From assembly GCA_017694765.1 (NCBI GenBank), contig JADIML010000110.1, positions 1 through 20,846 on the forward strand: a stretch of 20,846 bases of DNA, in the 5' to 3' direction. The position numbers and the translations under genes are program-made. This stretch comes from Candidatus Scybalomonas excrementavium (GTDB lineage: Bacteria; Bacillota; Clostridia; Lachnospirales; Lachnospiraceae). Under the pieces are notes generated by a model that saw nothing but the letters and a program-made list of their open reading frames with translations, made no database searches and was not told where the DNA came from. Of this stretch, positions 6,759-18,300 are shown piece after piece. Numbering within the stretch: the first letter of the stretch is position 1; each line of letters begins with the position of its first letter.

Positions 6759-9098
6759 CTAATTACGGCTCCATATACCAATAACTAAAATCGTAATATC
6801 GTCTCGATTGCTTTTTCCTCCTAACTCCTGCACCCTTGACATCAGCTTTGTTGCAGCTGTTTGAGGATTGGCAAACTTTATTTTCTGAATCTCATCTGCA
6901 ATAAACTGCTCCTTATCTTCATAAGGAACAGACTCCATAACTCCATCGGATAATAAAAAGAGCATATCCCCATCTTGAACTTCTATTTCATAGGATTCAT
7001 ATTCAAGATTTGGGAAAATTCCAACTGGTATGGCTCCACCTCGTATCATTTCTACTCCACCTGCTCTTTTAATAAAAGAAAACGCTCCACCAACTTTATA
7101 AAAATGATATATCCCTTTATATAAATCAATGGTACAAAGATCTAACGTGGAAAAATTTGCATCTGAAACGGGTACGACAAGAACTGCATTGAGTAGACGA
7201 AGAGAGGCATCTTTAGAAAACCCAGCTTCTAATAACTGCTCCATAAGCTCTACTAATAATGTACTTTTTTTATTTGCATATTGTCCAGAACCCATTCCAT
7301 CTGCAAGCATAACCCCTAATTTTCCCGGTTCATATTCTAAAATAGAGAAATTATCTCCTGAAATTTCTTCTTTTGTTTTACTAACTCTTGCCACACCTTG
7401 CAAATAGTAAAATTGACTTTCTTCTAAAAAACCATAACATTCTACGGACTTACTAATAATACTTTTATTACCTCGCTTACTTCGAACAGCATATCCAAAT
7501 GCCTTACTTACTATTTTCGTAAGCTCTCTTGCTGTCAACATTCTTCCTTTTTCAGAACAAAGTGTCATATAAATTTCTCTTTGTCCAGAAGCATTTTCAA
7601 ACTGAAAGACATCAAACACTTTTACCTTTTGGACTTTTAAATATCCTTCTAATTTCATACGAGTTTTTTCTAAAATTGGTAATTCTATATAGTTTCCAAT
7701 AAACAGATCGTCTATGAGACGTGCTACTTGCTCAAACTGCCCTGCCATTGCCTCTCTACCTTCTAAAATGCGTTCATTATAAATCGTCTCTAATTTTTGC
7801 ATTGCCATACTATGCCGAAGCTCTGTTACAAACGACTGTTGTTTGGGGCAACGAACTAAAAATGGACTTTCTTCAACAAAATCCATATTGTCTGCTATCT
7901 CTACTTGTTCCATAACGGCACCAACTTGCTCATATGATAATTTTGCTTCTGTATCCCAACAATACGGATGATATTCACAGTAAGAACACACTTCTTGTAC
8001 GGTATGCTCCAATATTTTCTCTTTTTGCTCTGCTTCTTCCCACTCTCCTACCGAAAATAATAACGTCATTTTCATTCTTTTTAACGTTTCTGAAAAACCT
8101 TTTAACTGGTTTCTCACTTGTAAAAATAAAACCTCCTCCATACACTCTTTCCTTACCTCTTGTCTTGATAAGGAAACCATCTCTGAGGGTAATAGAAGAA
8201 AGACCACACTCCCAGCTAAAATCCCATACCAATTTTCTACGCGTAAATCTTGCGCCCATCGAAATAATAAGAATGCCATAGCTCCCATACTACATATGCT
8301 AATAAATCTTCCCGCTTTTCTTGCTATCCCACAAGAAATTGCGCAAAGAGCATAAAATCCGGCACTATAAAAAGCAGAGGCTGTTCCAAAGGAAACAGCT
8401 TCCCCTTGATAATATAAAATGCTTCCAAAACAAATGGCAAATAATGCTCCTTCTGCCATTCCAAATCGATAAGAAAGATACGCAACTAATAGCCATACAA
8501 TAGCCTGAGAAATCGATAACGTGGATGTGTATGGAATAGAAACACCATAGAGAATTCCTGATAGCAGTAACATCCATCCAATTAATTCCTCTTGTTCTAA
8601 GTTTCTTTGCCTATGCTTTTCATATTCCAATGCTTTTGCTAATAAAATAATAAAGCCAAGCGTAATAAAACTTTCTGTGATTGCCTGAAAAACAACAGAT
8701 TCCATATCCGTTATCCATAGCAACTGAATAAAGGTAACTACCATAGTAGTGGCTCCTGTCAGTAATGCTTTTTTATGTATTTCCTGTTTCACAAAAACTT
8801 GTCCCATCTGAGATAAAAAATAAGAAACTAACATAATTAACCCATAACGAATCGCACTTTCCATACCAAGTCGAATATAAATACTTCCAGTGCTACAAAT
8901 CCATAAAAGAGGTACTTCTGCTCCTCTTTGATTGATCGCCATAAAAAAAGCGGGTGCCAATGGATTTAAACCATTGAAACTACATAATCCAGTCAATATG
9001 CTTAAAATCATATGATAACTTGTTACTGTGATGTCTTGTTTTCTTTTTTTCTTTCTATTTTTTTCTTTTGTAATAGGATGTTTCTTTGTCGGTCTCAT
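6759..9098 (-). CDS. spoIIE: Stage II sporulation protein E (membrane PP2C-type serine phosphatase)
   Basis: A 779-residue protein. After a very basic N-terminus (KKHPITKEKNRKKKRK) there is a long multi-spanning hydrophobic region to ~310, a cytoplasmic middle region, and a C-terminal PP2C phosphatase domain. Metal-binding motifs are ADGMGSG (Asp600), LLSDGVME (Asp718) and NRDDITIL (Asp766, Asp767). The middle region carries a Cys cluster CSYCEYHPYC (Cys371, Cys374, Cys380) that could bind metal. In Bacillus, SpoIIE acts at the asymmetric septum, dephosphorylates the anti-anti-sigma factor SpoIIAA and so activates sigma-F in the forespore, and it interacts with FtsZ. Length and layout match the family (~800 aa). 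ATG follows TGGGGGTAAG. A Spo0A-type promoter lies upstream, and the giant surface gene separates it from its usual neighbour divIC. Confidence 0.97.
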   Translation of the reverse strand: MRPTKKHPITKEKNRKKKRKQDITVTSYHMILSILTGLCSFNGLNPLAPAFFMAINQRGAEVPLLWICSTGSIYIRLGMESAIRYGLIMLVSYFLSQMGQVFVKQEIHKKALLTGATTMVVTFIQLLWITDMESVVFQAITESFITLGFIILLAKALEYEKHRQRNLEQEELIGWMLLLSGILYGVSIPYTSTLSISQAIVWLLVAYLSYRFGMAEGALFAICFGSILYYQGEAVSFGTASAFYSAGFYALCAISCGIARKAGRFISICSMGAMAFLLFRWAQDLRVENWYGILAGSVVFLLLPSEMVSLSRQEVRKECMEEVLFLQVRNQLKGFSETLKRMKMTLLFSVGEWEEAEQKEKILEHTVQEVCSYCEYHPYCWDTEAKLSYEQVGAVMEQVEIADNMDFVEESPFLVRCPKQQSFVTELRHSMAMQKLETIYNERILEGREAMAGQFEQVARLIDDLFIGNYIELPILEKTRMKLEGYLKVQKVKVFDVFQFENASGQREIYMTLCSEKGRMLTARELTKIVSKAFGYAVRSKRGNKSIISKSVECYGFLEESQFYYLQGVARVSKTKEEISGDNFSILEYEPGKLGVMLADGMGSGQYANKKSTLLVELMEQLLEAGFSKDASLRLLNAVLVVPVSDANFSTLDLCTIDLYKGIYHFYKVGGAFSFIKRAGGVEMIRGGAIPVGIFPNLEYESYEIEVQDGDMLFLLSDGVMESVPYEDKEQFIADEIQKIKFANPQTAATKLMSRVQELGGKSNRDDITILVIGIWSRN

Positions 9099-9135
9099 TT
9101 TCTTACCCCCATTCTACTTTCCTTATTCGTAGTGC

Positions 9136-9168
9136 ATTATATCCAATAATAGAAAAGTATTTTGTCAA
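9136..9168 (-). promoter_or_regulatory. spoIIE promoter with 21-bp spacer (Spo0A-activated sigma-A type)
   Basis: The minus strand has perfect -35 TTGACA (9163-9168) and perfect -10 TATAAT (9136-9141), 21 bp apart. That is too far for ordinary sigma-A recognition. In Bacillus subtilis the Spo0A-activated spoIIE and spoIIG promoters are known for consensus boxes with 21-22 bp spacing. The -35 region also reads TTGACAAA, a 6/8 match to the 0A box TTGTCGAA, so Spo0A may bind across it. Confidence 0.8.
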
Positions 9169-9194
9169 AATAGAGGGGCATGAACAAAAAATCG

Positions 9195-9202
9195 ATCGAC
9201 AA
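9195..9202 (-). promoter_or_regulatory. Putative Spo0A-binding box (0A box)
   Basis: TTGTCGAT on the minus strand matches the 0A-box consensus TTGTCGAA at 7 of 8 positions. It lies 26 bp upstream of the -35 box of spoIIE, in the arrangement expected for Spo0A activation. Confidence 0.65.
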
Positions 9203-9206
9203 AATA

Positions 9207-9274
9207 AAAGATGTCTCTTTCATTGATTCTAAGTTTTTAATAAAAAACTCTTCGTCAATCTAAGAGACATCTTT
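9207..9274 (-). terminator. Long nested-hairpin terminator of the giant gene
   Basis: Outer perfect 13-bp stem AAAGATGTCTCTT (9207-9219) with AAGAGACATCTTT (9262-9274). It encloses a second pairing ATTGA/TCAAT (9222-9226 with 9255-9259) and a third AGTTTTT/AAAAACT (9232-9238 with 9243-9249, loop AATA). On the minus strand the outer stem is followed by TTTTATTTTG. It lies 67 bp after the stop of the giant gene and just before the spoIIE control region. Confidence 0.8.
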
Positions 9275-9340
9275 CTAAAATATTTTATAGAAAATGATGA
9301 ACTTTATTCATTTATCTTATGAAAAACTCTGTCATTTATT

Positions 9341-12300
9341 TTATTTTCTAGTGAAGTATACATCCGTACCTTCTGCCTGAAGAGAAAGTCCACTTGCTAA
9401 TGCAAATGCTTTTTCTGCAGATTTTGCATGTTCTGCTGTATCTGCAACTACAAATACCGCTTTTTCTGCACTAGAACCGATATTAGAAATACGAATTTTG
9501 GACTTCATATCTGTTAAATCACTTGTTAAGTTGATCTTTTTTCCACCTGTAACGTAAATGTCATTTTCCATATTTGGAACACCAATAATACTGATAGATC
9601 CGTTTGCATAGTAAATTCCACTTACCATGTTTGTAACACTATTTCCAGTAATTGTAACATCTCCAAGCTCTAAAGTTCCGCTTCCTTGCATATAAACAGC
9701 TCCACCATTTGTAGCTTTATTATTACGAATGATACCACCATTTAATGTTGCTTTACCATTGGATAACCAAATAGCTCCACCATTTCCATTGCCTAAGTTA
9801 TTTTCAATAACTGTATCTTCTGGATTTTCTGTACGTGTCATAGTGAATGTTGCACTTTGATCGATACAGAATGTTCCACCTGAACTTGTTCCATGGTTAC
9901 CAGATACAAGACCAGATTCAATAATCACAGAACCACTTGTTGCTAACACAGCACCACCATATGGAGCAGAATAGTTGTCTTTGATTGTACCGCCTGTCAT
10001 ACGGAATGTTCCGCCACTGATACGAACGGCACCACCACTTCTTCCATAGTTATTGCTGTTATTTGCATTATTTTTGAGAACTGCATCTTTTCCTAAGTTG
10101 AATTCTCCAGCTGTAACAAGAACTAATGAATTATCTGCAACAATACCTGTATTTTTTGTACCACGTTTTAATGTAGCATCTTCATTTCCTGTCCATACAG
10201 CTCCACCGTCAACTTCTACATTTTCAAGAAGAACTGTTCCTTTATTCACTTGGAAAAGAAGTCCATTAAATGTATTAGCACGTTTAATAGTATGACCAGT
10301 AATTGTTAAATTCTTATTAATGACAATCGTATCTTCTATTGTAATGTCTTTTCTTATTTGAATTGTTGCACCATCTTCTGCATTCACCACTGCTTCTTTT
10401 AATGTGGCATAAGAAGTGTTTCCAATTCTTGCTTCATAACTTCCTACCTGGATATGAGCAATATCACTTGTTACAGAAATACTTGTTCCTTCTGTCTTAG
10501 CTGCATCGTTATTTGTTACGACTACAAAGTAATATTGATCTTTTAATTCTGGTACATAACTATCAGTAGTTGCACCTTGGATTGCAGTTGCGCCTTTTGT
10601 AGAGTTTGTTGTATTAGAATACCATTGATAACTTAAATGTCCCGCATCCTTTGTAGATGCTACAACTTTTAATGCTTCTGGTTTCTCTGTTTCATTGTAT
10701 CCCATATCCATTGGCTGTGCTTCAATAGAAGGAGTAGCTGGAGTTACGTTTAATGTGAAAGATGCTGTTACATCTTTTTTATTTAATCTTACAGTGATTA
10801 CTTGTTCTCCTGCTTTATTTCTATCAAATGCATTCATAGAATATGTTTCAGAATTTAACAGAATTTTATTTCCATCTTCTAAAATTCCATATACTTCAAG
10901 TCCAGTAAAGTCAGCAGACTCTCCTAATGTGTACTCTGTTTTATTTGGAGCTTGTATTTCAAGAGTTGTTACTTTTTCTGCAATAGACTTGATTGTAAGG
11001 TTTTTAATTCCTGTTATATGTTTATCTTCTAACTCTTTTACTAATTTTTCATTAGCAACATAGATTGTCGCACCTGTAACACCACTAAATGCTGTATCCG
11101 CTATGCTTAAATTATCAAAGTTATCATAACTTGTAAGATATACTTCTTTTAATCCTGTACTATTTTTAAAGGCATCTTTCTCAATGCTTTGTACTGTACT
11201 TGGAAGCACAACACTCTTAACATTTGTTTGGCCTTCAAAAGAGCTTCGACCAATTGTATTGATTGTAAAGTCTAACTTATCGGCTACTGTTACAGTGGAT
11301 GGAACTTCTACTTTTCCATCTTCTGCTACTGTATTTCCCATCACATAAGTTAAAGATGCTATATCTTTTCCTTCTGCTGCTTCAAAAATAAACTGTTCTG
11401 TTTGAATATATGGGAAGATAATAACAGAAATATTTGTCTGAATTTCAGGTTTTCTTGCATAAGTAACTGTGATAGTTTTTGTTCCTGCAGTATTGCTAAA
11501 TCCATCTGATTCAATAATATAATCAGAAGAATCTAATACTTCTTGTGTATTATCATCATATACAGCAGATACTTGCATTCCTTTGTCATTGAACGCATCT
11601 CCTAAGCTATATGTAGTTGTTGTTGGTTTCTTACTAATTTTAATAGATTTTACAGTTTTGGTTACTTCTACACCACTAAAAGTATCTGTAACTGTATTAC
11701 CATTTCTTGTAAACTCAATTGTTACTTTTTGAGAGTCTGTTGCTTCTGTGAATTTTTCTGGAACAACTTTATACATATCATCGTAAATATAGCCTTCTGT
11801 ACCATCTGTATACTGTGCTTTTACAACCATTCCTGTTGTATCAAGAGAATCTCCTACAAAATATCTCATCTTTGTTGGAAGTTCTGTTACTGTAATTCCA
11901 GTAATATCTTTTGTATTTTCTACGACATTTACATCAAATGTTACTGGTACCACTTCTCCATTTAAGCTATAGCTTACAGAGATTGTTTCTTTTCCGAGTT
12001 TGTCTAAAATGGTTTTATCAAACTGAAGGAACTTATGTTTCAAAGTACCTTTTGTACCATCATCATAACGAGCGATAACTACAAGTCCTTTGATATTTAA
12101 TTCATCTCCACGTAAGTAAGTAGTCTTTTTAGGCGCAGTTTTTAATTCAATGCTTTCTACTGTTTTGCTTTCTACTGTTGTATCTTCAAAGAATTCTAAC
12201 ATAGCAGCAGAACCAAAGTTACCAATTGTTTTTGTACCAACTACTTTTACATATTTTGCATACGTTGGTCCAAATAAGTTGACTCTCTTTGTATTTGCAT

Positions 12301-15300
12301 TGTCTCCCCAACCAGTTACACTACCTGCTAACATCCAGTCTTCTCCGTCCATACTTGTATAAACTTCACAAGATAAGAAACGTCCATTATTTCCTGTTTG
12401 TCTAGGTGTGTAGTCTACGGCAGTTAAATAACGTGGCTCATCAAACTTCACTGTAACATAACGTTCGTTATCATTACCACTCCATACTGTATGCCACATT
12501 GAATTTGGTTCACCAGTAAGAACCTTTGCACCACTTGAACCTTCATTTTGCTGACTAGAAGTTCCTACATAGCTAATGTGGCTAAGTGGAATATATTTTT
12601 TGCTAGCTGTATCGGTATCTGTTGTAAACTTGTAAGTAGCAATATCACTTACCTGTTCTGTACCATTTGCTTTTACACGAACTTGGATTGTTTTATCACC
12701 AGTAAAGGTTGTATCAGATGTAAGATCTGTCCATTGATCATCACCTGCTACTCTCCATTCTAAGTTTACAACTGATCCAATTAAACGATCTTCTCTATCA
12801 TTTCTATATAAGTTTGATGGAGTAGAAGCTTTTGTAATGTCGATTGTATAATAGTTTGTTGTTCCTTGGAAACGAACTAATAGGTCTTTTTCTGGTGTAA
12901 GTGCATCAATTTCTTCTTGTGTTAATAGAACTTCTGTTGTAATACCAGCATTTTTCCAATTTACACCACCATCAATACTATAAAGAACTTGATTTCCTCC
13001 TCCATAAGAAGAGTCAATCATAATTTTTCCAGCATTATTTCCATCCAATGAGAATGTTGCAATGGCTGTATTTTGATTTCCAAGAAGACTATTTGCCATA
13101 GTTTTACTTACTTCTGGTTGTGTTGTATTAGCTGTTGTTGCTTTTGTTGCTTTTTTCAATGCAACTTGTTTTTGTAATGCTAAAATTGCTAGACTTTCTC
13201 CAGATTTAATTTCTGGTTTGATACGATCTTCTAATGTTTTCCACATTGGTAATGGATAGTATGTAAGTGCATCTGCAATTCTTTGTGATAATTTAAGGAA
13301 GTCTTCATCTCCTTTACCAAGTGCTTTATACGCATTAATAAGTCCATACCAAGCATCTAAATTAATATTTTGAACATCAAGTGCTTGTTCATATAAGCGA
13401 ATTTGTTCCTCTGGATCATCGCTATATGCGCTAGCTAATTTTACGAATCTTTCCGCAGTATGTAAATTTTCTTCATCATCTAATGTTGCTTGTGCAAGTA
13501 GAGTATAACTTGATACGCCCAATTCAGCAGCATATTCATTACCCCAGCCATTGAGTAATCCACCACTTTGTGATTTACTCCAACCATAGATGTCGTTTTG
13601 AACAAGCCATTTTCCTGTTGAATTTTTTGGATCATTTGGGTTTGTATATGTAAGCTGAAGATATGCAGCATGACCTGGTTGACCAACTACAATAGCAGGA
13701 AGACCAAATACTTGCACAATGTTTGTTCCAGTCTTAGAAATACCACCACATACGGCCCCTTCTTCAAATACCATCCAAATCTTTGGATCTGTTCCATACG
13801 TTACATTAAGGTCAAAGTCTTTTCCACCTTCACCAGCTGCTTCATTTGTTAAGCCATATTTCTTCTGCCATTTTTCTTTATTTTCTTCTGTGTAATATTT
13901 TTCATTCTTGTAATTGTATCCAAATCCATATTTAATGAAATAATATGGTCCTGGTGTAAAATTATTACTATTGAAATCTTCTGGCTTCATAGTATTTTTA
14001 GAACTATGAGTACGAACATAGTAATTGAGCCATTCAATTTCTTCATCATCGATCATAGCATTTACAACCCAACGCATTTCTGTAACCGTTAAGTTTTCAA
14101 ATGCATTATTAATCAACAATCCTTTACTATGTAATTTTTTATAAATCTCATATCTTCTAACTGGATCGGATTTTTGTGAATAATCTGCCCAAAATGGTAC
14201 ATCTCCAGAATGTGTGAAACTGATTGCTATCATCATTCTTTTATAAAGAGAACCATATGTTGTATCCTTTAGATCTTCACCATGTTTCGTGTATAACTTC
14301 GTAAGCACTTTTATAAAGTTAGTATAATTGCAACTGAGCGCTCCACCTAAAGCATAGTCTTCAAGTGCTTCTAAGTCGTTCATAAACCATTTTAAAGTAT
14401 CTGCATATTCTTCATTTTCTGCATATGCTTTTACTAAATTATAAGTTGCATTGCTTACAAATGTTCTTTGATAAAGAAGTTTTTTGTAATCATCCATCTG
14501 TAAGATTTCTTTTACTGTCTTATCTGGATTTACTTCTCTTATCTGTTTTAATTCTTTGTCATATTCTGCAACCGTTTTGACAAATTCTTGATTTTGAACT
14601 TTTCCTGTATAAGCTTGATTTGCTAATACAGCATCTGCAATAACAGAGTGATCGTTTGCATTTGATCCATTATCACTAATACTAATTTTCAAATACTTGG
14701 CATCTTCAAGCTGAATATCCACTTTTACTGCATCTGTATTTCCTTTTAATACACCTGTAGTTTGAACTGTTTTCCAAGTTTTATTATCTATTGAAGTTTG
14801 AACTGTAAATTTAACACCATTTCCTTTGCTACCTTGTGCATTATCAAGGCCTAAATATGCAAGGAATCTATCAAAGTGATAATATGTAACATAATCAGAT
14901 AAATCATATACTAATGTAGATGGTGCATGCGCTCCTAAACCTTTAAAGAAGTAGTTCTTTTCACCATTTACTAATAAAGTAATCGTATCACCACTCGTGT
15001 TAGCATCATACATTAAAGTTTTATATCCGATAGAAGAATCGATTAATTTCTCTTTCTTAATATCACTTAAGTAAACAGAATCACCTTCAATCTTATCATA
15101 AGTGCCATCTTCTTTTACTTGCCATGCTTCTGAAGTAACCGTTGCTTTTGATTCTGTAAGCTCCGCTTTTACACGGATAAATTTATTTAAGTCATCTTCT
15201 TTTATTGTATAAGTTGCACCTGTTGCATCAGTAATAGCTTTAAATTCACCAGTTTCACTGTCACCGATTTCCCATGTATAAATAACACTATTTTCTTTTT

Positions 15301-18300
15301 CTTCAATTCCTTTTACAGATGCTTTTAATGTACTTCCTACCTGTGGTGCTCCTGTCATCATTGCAGTTGCATCTATATGTACTCCATCAGAATATACAGT
15401 TGTAGTAGAAACTCCATCTACACTTATTTTTACAGCAAGACGAACATATTGATTTGCAACTACATTATCCACTTTATAAGTTTCTTTTGTTGCACCTTCA
15501 ATATTCTTAAATTCTTTGCCATCTGTACTTCTTTCCCATTGATATTCATATGTAGTCTTATCTCCTACATAATTCATCACTGGTTTTAAAGTTTCTCCAG
15601 ATACTGGATTACCTTCTAATTTTACATCAACTAAGCTACGATATGGCTCAGATACCATTGTTCCAGCAAATTTTCCAGATGTATCAGATACAACAACTCT
15701 TAAATATTTATTTGCGTCTGCATCTTCAGTTCTTACTGTATAAGTTGCATTTATTGCTCCTTGAATATCTGTATAAGATATTCCATCCGTACTTTCTTGC
15801 CATTGATATGCAAGAGCCTCTTTATCTCCTACTTGTACATCGGTACTTACAGATAACTTAGCTCCTGGAATAGCTGTACCATAAACAGTTGCACATCCTG
15901 ATAATACTGTATCTTCTGAGCGTAATAAAACAATTTCAGATGCACTTGGCCAGTTATTAGGTGTTGCTTGCTCAAATTTTAATTTGATGGCTTTTGATGT
16001 AATTGCATGTGGAAGTGTAAAGATACGATATCCTGAAGTACGTGCTGACTCTGCCACACCAACTTCTACATATTCTCCATCTGTTGTTTTGCTATAAATA
16101 ACTAATTTTGTAGGGTAACCATTTCCTTTTGAAACATCCTGACGAGTTGCATAAATAATGCGGTCTAACTGAACTTCTTTATTAAATGTAATTTCCATTG
16201 CATTGTCAGTAGAAGAACGGTTTGTTTCCCAGAATGTATTCCAGTTTCCATCGAAAGCTTTATTTATTGTATTACTTCCCCAGTTACCATATAAACTTGT
16301 TGCTTTTTCAATGTAGCCATATTGGGATGTTTGTGTATCAATACGATAAGAATTCCAATATTTTTTCTGCATACGAGCATCGTCTGCTTTCATATCTTCT
16401 ACTGTAATCTTATTATGAATTGTTACATTTACTACATCACTTGTTGCTGTTGCTGTTACATTTTCGCCTTTTTCGTTCTTGATTGTATTTGTAGCAACAA
16501 CGAAATAATAGTACACACCTGCGTCTGAAGGAGTTACTTCATAAGTGCTGCTTGTTGCATCGTCAACTTTTTCTGCTGTTTCCATATCAGCTGTTTTGTT
16601 TTCACTGCGATACCATTGATATGTAATTGTTCCATTATCAATTGTATTTGCTTCTACTTCAAGTTTTGCTGTTTCTCCTACATATTTATTTACTGCCTGT
16701 GGCTGTTTAGAGAATACTGGAGTGTAAGCTATATTTCTAGAGATAATCTGAACTTTTACAACTTCTGATACGACATCAACTGAATTTTCTTCTGAAACAA
16801 CACAGAAGTAATAGTACACACCTAAGTCGCTTGGAAGAGATAATGTTTTATTTGTTTCGCCTTCTAATGCTACTTTATTTGCTCCTTGTTCATCATCACA
16901 ACGATACCATTGATAAGAAACTTGTGCCTCGTCTTTTGTAGTTTTTGCTTCAATAGAAAGAACAGGCTTATCTTCCAGGTAGAACGTTCCAGCTTCTGGC
17001 TGTTTTGTCAATGTAATTTCATTTGTTGATGTTAATTCCCATTGAGCATATAATGTAACATTATTTGTTTCAGTAATAAAGCTGCCATTTTCAACCTTTG
17101 TTCCTGTTTCATCGGATGCTGTATACCAACCTAAGAATTTATATCCATTTCTCTTTAATGTTGGTAAGTTATAGTTTCCAAGATAACGAATTGTTTGGCT
17201 TTCTGGATTATCAACTCCATTACCATCCAATGTCAATGTATATGTTTTTTGTGTATAAATATCATCAGAAATACCATCTAAGTTTAATTCATCTCCAATT
17301 GTTACACTGGATTCTGTATAGATTCCGTTTCCATCTAAAGTTGCTTTATTTCCTTTAATTGTACCACCTTGAATATTTAATGTTCCACTGGCACTTGCGA
17401 TAGCTCCACCATTCTTGGCAGTATTATTTGTAAACTCTCCACCTTCAATTGTCACAACACCATTACCATGGTTATAGATAGATCCACCATTTACCTCTGC
17501 TTTATTCCCTGAAAGAAGTGCACTTTCATAAACAGTTAACTGACCATTATTTCTAATAGCACCACCATTGGTATTGTTTCCTCTTGTAGCATTATTTTGA
17601 AGAATTCCATATAGGAAAATAGATCCTTTTTCACCCTTATTATTCGCAATGGCTCCACCACCTGCATCTTGTGTTTTATCATCATTATTCTGAATCACTG
17701 CATTTTTATATAAATAAAATTGCCCTTCATCAATACGAATAACCGCTGAATCTGCTTCAATACCTGCATTGTAAGCTCCATCTACTGTTGGAGATTCCAC
17801 TAAAACTTCTACTATTGTTTCTTCATCACTAGAAGAACTTTTGTCTTCAATTGTTCTAACGACTGTTTCTCCTTCTGCAACTTCAGCCTGTAGTTTCTTT
17901 ACAACCCATTTTGCTCCACCGTCAACAATAACTGGCTGTGTTCCTTCTTCGTTACCAAGTGCGAACTTAGCACCATTTGCTACTATGAATAAATTACCTT
18001 TCAGTCCTTTAGCACGACGGATTATTTTTGCATCTTCTGTTGCTGAAACAATCGCTAAATTTTTATCTACTGTAATAGCTGCATTTACTTCTACATCCTG
18101 TAATAAAACAATTGTATCATCTGCCTGTGCAGCACTTACTGCTTCTGCAAATGTTGCATATTGAATTTCTCCGATTTGTGCAACTGGATTTTCTACTTTT
18201 TGTGTTGTTTGTTCTGTTGTTTCTGTCTTTTCTGTAGAATCTTCTGTTTTATCTTCTACAGTTGCTTCTGTATCTTCTGTTTCTTCTGTTACTGTTTCTG

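Noticed and set aside
7975..8259. Minus-strand 94-codon frame inside spoIIE in another frame.
   Set aside because: It overlaps the conserved SpoIIE Cys cluster region and has no ribosome-binding site or recognisable domain.
17841..18164. Plus-strand frame of 107 codons opposite the giant gene's N-terminus, and similar long plus-strand frames such as those opposite ftsH (3881-4423) and spoIIE (7934-8281).
   Set aside because: They lie antisense to clearly conserved coding regions, lack ribosome-binding sites and have the composition of antisense shadows.
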